From positions 62,001 through 126,000 of the forward strand of contig NZ_WFLI01000017.1 of the NCBI RefSeq assembly GCF_009208555.1: a stretch of DNA of 64,000 nt. The letters run 5' to 3'. Source of the DNA: Janthinobacterium violaceinigrum. GTDB lineage: Bacteria; Pseudomonadota; Gammaproteobacteria; Burkholderiales; Burkholderiaceae_D. The notes below the pieces were generated by a model. The model did no database searches, was not told the origin of the DNA, and worked only from the letters and a program-made list of their open reading frames with translations. This document shows positions 59,710 through 64,000 of the stretch, piece after piece (within the stretch, counting starts at the first letter, position 1; every line of letters starts with the position of its first letter). A program made the position numbers and the translations under genes.

Positions 59710-62015
59710 CGCTTCTTCGCCAGTTGCATGCCCACGGGCAGGGCGCGGATGCGCTTGCCCGTGGCGGCGAAGATGGCGTTGCACAGGGCGGGCGCGATGG
59801 GCGGCGTAGCCGGCTCGCCCACGCCGCCCAGCTCCATGTCCAGGGTGCCTGGCACCAGGTGCGTGTGGATCACGCGTGGCGCGTCGGCGGCCCGCAGTAC
59901 GGCGTAGTCGTGGAAATTGCTTTGCTCGACCCGGCCATTCTTGAAACTGATCTCGCCGCTCATGGCCAGGGACAGGCCCATGATGCAAGCGCCTTCGATC
60001 TGCGAGCGCACGCGGTCCGGGTTGATCTGCGGTCCGCAATCCATGGCGATATCGACGCGCGGCACGATGACTTCGCCGGCCGTGTTGATTTCCACTTCGA
60101 TCACGGCCGCCACATAGGTAACGAAACTGTAGGACACGGCCAGGCCCAGTCCCCGCCCCTTGGGCAGCTTGCGGCCCCAGCCCGCCTTGGCGGTCGCCAG
60201 CTCGATCACGTGGCGCATGCGGCCGATGTCGACCGGATACTTCGCCGGGTCTTCGCCATAGTTCCAGCCGTCGGACAGGTCGGAAGGATTGATCTTGCGC
60301 GCCGGTCCCAGCAGCGCCAGCAGGTAGTCGCGGTGGTCCTTCTTCGCCGCGTGCGCCAGTTCGGCAGTGAACGACTGGATGGCGAAGGCATGCGGGATGT
60401 TCGACACGGAACGGAACCAGCCGATGCGCGTATGGGCCGGCACTTCGGGCACCTCGACGCGGATGTTCGCAATCGCATACGGCACGTTGATGGCCGACAT
60501 GCCCAGCTCGAACGGCGCCTGCTTGTTCGCGCCGGCGGCAAAGGTCGAGGTGATGGTGGGCGCCGCCGTGCGGTGCAGCCAGGCCGTCGGCATGCCTTGC
60601 GCGTCGAGCGACGCCTCCAGCCGTTCGACGGACACCGTGTGCAGGTAGTCGTGCTGCAGGTCGTCGTCGCGCGTCCACGTCAGCTTGACGGGCGCGCCAT
60701 CCATGGCTTTCGACAGCAGCGCTGCCTCGACGGCGAAATCGGGTTTCGACTTGCGCCCGAAGCCGCCGCCCAGCAAGGTCACGTGGACGGTCACGTCGTC
60801 ATACGCCAGGCCCAGGGCCTTGGCCACGTTGCTGCGCGTCGCTTGCGGCGCCTGCACGCAGGCCCACACTTCGGCCTTGCCGTCGGCGATGCGCACGGTG
60901 GCTGCGGGCGGCTCCATGGTGGCGTGGGCCAGGTGGGGCAGATAGTATTCGGCGCTGAACTTGCGCGCGGCGGGAGCGGCGGCCAGGGCGGCCACCGTCT
61001 TGCCCTGGTCGCGCGCCGGGCTGGCCGGCTGGCGCACGGCCGCTTCCAGGGTCTTGCGGAAGGCGGCTGAATCGTAGCCGCCGTTCGGGCCATCCTCCCA
61101 TTCCAGCACCAGCGCTTCGCGGCCCTTGATGGCGGCCCACGTGTTCCTGGCGATGACGGCCACGCCGCCCAGCGGATTGAACATGGCCGGCGGCGGACTG
61201 CCTGCCAGTTCGACGATGCGCAGCACGCCCGGCACCTTCAGGGCCGCCGTCTTGTCCACGCTTTTCAGCTTGCCGCCAAACACGGGCGGACGGGCGATGA
61301 CGGCATACGCCATGCCGTCGAGGCGCGTGTCGATGCCGAAATGGGTATTGCCCGTGACGATGTCGTGCAGGTCGATGCCGCGCGTACTGGTCTGCCCGAT
61401 GTAGCGCAGCTCGCCCGCCGTTTTCAGGCTGATGCGCGCGCGCGGCGGCACCGGCAATTTGGCCGCTTCCCCGGCCAGTGCGCCGAACGACAGCGAGCGC
61501 CCGCTGGCCGCATGCACGACCGCATGGTTGACGGCTTTCACCTCGGTGACGGGCACGTCCCAGCGCACGGCGGCCGCCGTTTCCAGCATCAGGCGCGCCG
61601 TGGCGCCCACGTGGCGCATGGCGCGGAACGAGTGGCGCATGCTGCGCGAACCGTCCGTATCCTGGCTGCCGTAGCGCGCTTCGTCGGCGGGCGCCTGCTG
61701 CACGCGCACCTGCGCCCAGTCGGCGCCCAGTTCGTCGGCCGCCACCATGGGCAGGCTGGTGCGGATGCCCTGGCCCATTTCGGAGCGGTGCGCCACGATG
61801 GTGACGATGCCGTCCGCGCCGATCGACAGGAAGACCAGGGCGTCGTCGACCACGCCGCCGGCCATCTTGTCGCCGCCGTATTTGACGGCGTCGGCCGCCA
61901 TCACGAGGCCGGAAGGGCCGGCCACCAGGGTCAGGCCGGCCAGCGCGCCGGCGGCCTTGAGCCAGTTGCGCCGCGCAGGCGAAGCGGGGGCGGACAGCGT
62001 GTCGAGGGGGCTCAT
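59706..62015 (-). CDS. Molybdenum hydroxylase large subunit (IorB type, xanthine dehydrogenase family)
   Basis: A 769-residue molybdopterin-binding subunit with a twin-arginine signal (ARRNWLKAAGALAGLTLVAG), so it is exported folded to the periplasm or membrane. Motifs include MGQGIRTSLPMVAADELG, VTLLGGGFGRKSKPDFAVEAALLSK, and the C-terminal GGVGEPATPPIAPALCNA, which holds the expected catalytic Glu. It oxidises N-heterocycles or aldehydes; the substrate is open. Its start overlaps the stop of the small subunit gene by three bases. No maturation factor gene lies nearby. Confidence 0.9.
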   Translation of the reverse strand: MSPLDTLSAPASPARRNWLKAAGALAGLTLVAGPSGLVMAADAVKYGGDKMAGGVVDDALVFLSIGADGIVTIVAHRSEMGQGIRTSLPMVAADELGADWAQVRVQQAPADEARYGSQDTDGSRSMRHSFRAMRHVGATARLMLETAAAVRWDVPVTEVKAVNHAVVHAASGRSLSFGALAGEAAKLPVPPRARISLKTAGELRYIGQTSTRGIDLHDIVTGNTHFGIDTRLDGMAYAVIARPPVFGGKLKSVDKTAALKVPGVLRIVELAGSPPPAMFNPLGGVAVIARNTWAAIKGREALVLEWEDGPNGGYDSAAFRKTLEAAVRQPASPARDQGKTVAALAAAPAARKFSAEYYLPHLAHATMEPPAATVRIADGKAEVWACVQAPQATRSNVAKALGLAYDDVTVHVTLLGGGFGRKSKPDFAVEAALLSKAMDGAPVKLTWTRDDDLQHDYLHTVSVERLEASLDAQGMPTAWLHRTAAPTITSTFAAGANKQAPFELGMSAINVPYAIANIRVEVPEVPAHTRIGWFRSVSNIPHAFAIQSFTAELAHAAKKDHRDYLLALLGPARKINPSDLSDGWNYGEDPAKYPVDIGRMRHVIELATAKAGWGRKLPKGRGLGLAVSYSFVTYVAAVIEVEINTAGEVIVPRVDIAMDCGPQINPDRVRSQIEGACIMGLSLAMSGEISFKNGRVEQSNFHDYAVLRAADAPRVIHTHLVPGTLDMELGGVGEPATPPIAPALCNAIFAATGKRIRALPVGMQLAKKR

Positions 62016-62488
62016 TTGGCCGCTCCTTTGGCGTTGATACTGGTTGCTGCCTGCTTGATGGCCGCGTGGATGCGCGTGTAGGTGCCGCAGCGGCAGATAT
62101 TGCCGCTCATCGCTTCGCGGATCTGCTGGTCGTTCGGTTTTGGGGTCTTGTGCAGCAGCGCCGTGGCCGACATGATCTGCCCCGCCTGACAGTAGCCGCA
62201 TTGGGGTACGCCGTGCTCCTGCCACGCATGCTGCAGCGCCAGGCCGACGTGGTCTTCGCCCACCGCTTCGATGGTGGTGATGCGCTTGCCGGCAGCGGCC
62301 GACATGGGCGTCACGCAGGAGCGGATGGCTTCGCCATCGAGGTGTACGGTGCAGGCGCCGCACAGGGCCATGCCGCAGCCGAATTTGGTGCCGGTCATGC
62401 CCAGTTCGTCGCGCAGGGCCCACAGCAGGGGCGTGTCTTCAGGCAGGGCAAGGTCATGCTGCTTGCCATTGATGGTCAGGGTCGTCAT
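62012..62488 (-). CDS. [2Fe-2S] small subunit of the molybdenum hydroxylase (IorA type)
   Basis: A 158-residue protein with two iron-sulfur clusters. The plant-ferredoxin-type cluster is bound by CGMALCGAC and a later Cys in RSCVTP, and the second by CGYCQAG and CRCGTY. It passes electrons from the molybdenum subunit to an acceptor. Without a FAD subunit, this is the two-component IorAB form, in which the acceptor is likely a cytochrome. The gene is upstream of and coupled to the large subunit gene. Confidence 0.94.
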   Translation of the reverse strand: MTTLTINGKQHDLALPEDTPLLWALRDELGMTGTKFGCGMALCGACTVHLDGEAIRSCVTPMSAAAGKRITTIEAVGEDHVGLALQHAWQEHGVPQCGYCQAGQIMSATALLHKTPKPNDQQIREAMSGNICRCGTYTRIHAAIKQAATSINAKGAAK

Positions 62489-62656
62489 GTTTATTCCTCG
62501 GAGTGGGGTGGTGCGAAGAAGCGTGACGGCCGTCCGTCAGGCGGATTGGCGCATCAGTATGGGATGGTAGCACCAGCGGGCATGCGCTGCAGGTCAGGCC
62601 AGCACATGCCCCCACAGGTTCTTCTATACTGCGGCTCCAGACAGGGAGAATTTTTT

Positions 62657-63187
62657 ATGGAACACGTCACACCGGCACCAGGCTTGCCCGATATTCTCGC
62701 TCCCGGCTTGCAGGTGGTTTTTTGCGGCCTCAATCCCGGCGTGGATGCGGCGGCGGCCGGCCACCATTTTCTCGGCCGCGGCAACCGCTTCTGGCCCGTC
62801 TTGCACCTGGCCGGCTTCACGCCGCACCTGGTGGCGCCGCACGACGATCGAAGCGTGCTCGGTTTCGGACTGGGCCTGACGGCGGCCGTCGGGCGTCCGA
62901 CCCGCCGCGCGGACCAGGTGGAGGAGGACGAATTCGCGCAGGCGGCGGCGGGCCTGCTGCACAAGCTGGCATGGGCGCAGCCCCAGTGGATCGCTTTCCT
63001 GGGCAAGGCCGCCTACGCAGCGATGACGGGAAAACGCCGGCTGGACTGGGGCGAACAGCCGGAACGCTTCGGCGGCGCGCGCGTGTGGATACTGCCCAAC
63101 CCCAGCGGACTCAATCGCGGCTATTCCAAGGAACGGCTGGTCGACGCCTATGCGGAACTGCGGCGCGCTCAGATGACGTCCAGCTGA
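62657..63187 (+). CDS. mug: Mug/TDG-type mismatch-specific uracil-DNA glycosylase
   Basis: A 176-residue DNA repair enzyme that removes uracil or ethenocytosine from mismatches. Motif 1 is VVFCGLNPGVDAA, and the second motif is LPNPSGLNRGYS, both typical of the Mug/TDG branch. The FLGRGNRFWPVLHLAGFTP segment is also conserved. GGGAGA precedes ATG 62657. Its end overlaps the convergent LysR gene by 19 bases. Confidence 0.92.
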   Translation: MEHVTPAPGLPDILAPGLQVVFCGLNPGVDAAAAGHHFLGRGNRFWPVLHLAGFTPHLVAPHDDRSVLGFGLGLTAAVGRPTRRADQVEEDEFAQAAAGLLHKLAWAQPQWIAFLGKAAYAAMTGKRRLDWGEQPERFGGARVWILPNPSGLNRGYSKERLVDAYAELRRAQMTSS

Positions 63188-64000
63188 CGCGCGCGCAGGC
63201 GCGGCGTGACGAAATCGAGAAACGCGCGCAATTTCAATGGCAGTGGCGCCTGGCCCTTGTGCAGCAGGCTGACGGGCAGGGGCGCCGCTTCGAACGGTGC
63301 GAGCACGATGCGCAGCGCGTCGTCGCGCAGGGCGTCCATGACCTGATACGACAGCACGCGGATCACGCCCACGCCCAGGGTTGCGGCGGCAATCGCCGCG
63401 TCCACCGTGTTGACGGCCAGCCGCGCATGCACGGGCACGGACTGCGCCGATTTGCCCGTGCCGAAGACCCAGGCGCGCCGCGATTCCAGCACTTCAAAAC
63501 TGATGCAGTCGTGCGCGGCCAGGTCGCCCGGCGCGAGCGGCACGCCATGCGCGGCCAGGTAGCCGGGACTGGCGCAGACGACGCGGCGCACCGTGCCGAC
63601 GCGCGTGGCGATGAAGCTGCTGTCGGGCAGGTCGCCGATGCGCACGGCCACGTCGACCTGCTCGTCCATCAGGTGCACGACGCGATCGGTCAGCACCAGC
63701 TTGATCTCGATTTCCGGATACTGGGCGAGAAACTCCGCTACCACGGGCACGATGTGCAGGCGCCCGAACACGACGGACGCGGTGACCGTCAGTTCGCCTT
63801 TGGGCGCCACGTATTCGCCCGTTGCCGTGCGCTCCGCTTCCGCGATTTCCTCGAGGATGCGGCGGCATGCGGCCACGTAGGAACCGCCCGCCTCCGTCAG
63901 CGCCAGCTGGCGCGTCGTGCGGTGCAGCAGGCGCGTGCCGAGGTGCGTTTCCAGCGCCGCCACCTTGCGGCTGACGGTAGCCAGCGGCATGCCGAGATGG
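63169..64000 (-). CDS. LysR family regulator, truncated by the window end
   Basis: The reading frame continues past base 64000, so the first residues are missing. The visible part begins inside the helix-turn-helix (HLGMPLATVSRKVAALETHLGTRLLHR). The effector domain follows with GELTVTASVVFGRLHIVPVVAEFL and VDVAVRIGDLPDSSFIATRVG, typical of the large CrgA/PA-type LysR group. Its regulated gene should be upstream, beyond the window. It converges with mug. Confidence 0.93.
   Translation of the reverse strand, partial: HLGMPLATVSRKVAALETHLGTRLLHRTTRQLALTEAGGSYVAACRRILEEIAEAERTATGEYVAPKGELTVTASVVFGRLHIVPVVAEFLAQYPEIEIKLVLTDRVVHLMDEQVDVAVRIGDLPDSSFIATRVGTVRRVVCASPGYLAAHGVPLAPGDLAAHDCISFEVLESRRAWVFGTGKSAQSVPVHARLAVNTVDAAIAAATLGVGVIRVLSYQVMDALRDDALRIVLAPFEAAPLPVSLLHKGQAPLPLKLRAFLDFVTPRLRARQLDVI

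Noticed and set aside
58231..61070. Long open frames on both strands across the MFS and IorB-type genes
   Set aside because: They are His/Arg/Gly-rich shadow products crossing the boundary of two genuine genes.
1..64000. CRISPR arrays, prophage or transposon genes
   Set aside because: No regularly spaced repeats, integrase, transposase, capsid or tail gene cluster was found in the window.

Overview
The window is a high-GC, densely coded bacterial chromosome segment. Gene content suggests a betaproteobacterium of the Oxalobacteraceae (Janthinobacterium, Massilia or Duganella type). Supporting signs are the sulfate operon ending in a CysB-type regulator, a PHA phasin, slpA-ispH linkage, an Aat plus Bpt pair and C-minus ribosomal protein L33. 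This is inference from gene families, not a database match. No rRNA, CRISPR array, integrase, transposase or phage gene was seen.

Layout. 1-8.8 kb: the 3' part of an M49-type peptidase, a small HExxH protein, a BON protein, an MFS carrier, a secreted S9 peptidase, and three little-characterised secreted or cytosolic proteins. 8.9-12.2 kb: a lower-GC lipoprotein gene and an AT-rich stretch, flanked by two near-copies of the tRNA-Lys terminator. 12.2-21.2 kb: housekeeping genes (GspE-like ATPase, spermidine-synthase-like protein, glycine-zipper protein, barstar-like protein, purN, RsmB-like methyltransferase, MscS channel, desaturase). 21.3-28.6 kb: a second lipoprotein, rpmG-rpmB, radC, a glycosidase-like/LamG protein and slpA-ispH. 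28.9-32.6 kb: livHMGF without a binding protein. 32.7-38.0 kb: phasin, EamA carrier, nitroreductase, PBP7-type peptidase, IclR regulator, DgkA.

38.1-44.5 kb is a sulfate-uptake region: sbp, an alpha/beta hydrolase, a 1-Cys peroxiredoxin, then cysT-cysW-cysA and a CysB-family regulator. 44.5-51.3 kb: YjbR and DUF2314/DUF2185 proteins, two aldo-keto reductases around a TonB-dependent receptor, and pyrD. 51.5-57.1 kb: a Tricorn-like protease, then bpt, aat and a NUDIX hydrolase. 57.2-57.6 kb: two tandem initiator tRNA genes. 57.6-64 kb: a divergent XRE regulator/MFS pair, a molybdenum hydroxylase pair (IorA/IorB type), a Mug-type glycosylase and a truncated LysR gene.

Nothing here is clearly a wholly new system. 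The most useful leads are non-coding: the duplicated, covarying tRNA-Lys terminator, a family of REP-like intergenic palindromes, a repressor-like layout at the phasin promoter and a perfect 24-bp dyad beside it. Among genes, the leads are the unusual protein neighbours inside the sulfate region, an orphan barstar-like protein, and a glycosidase-like protein without a signal peptide.
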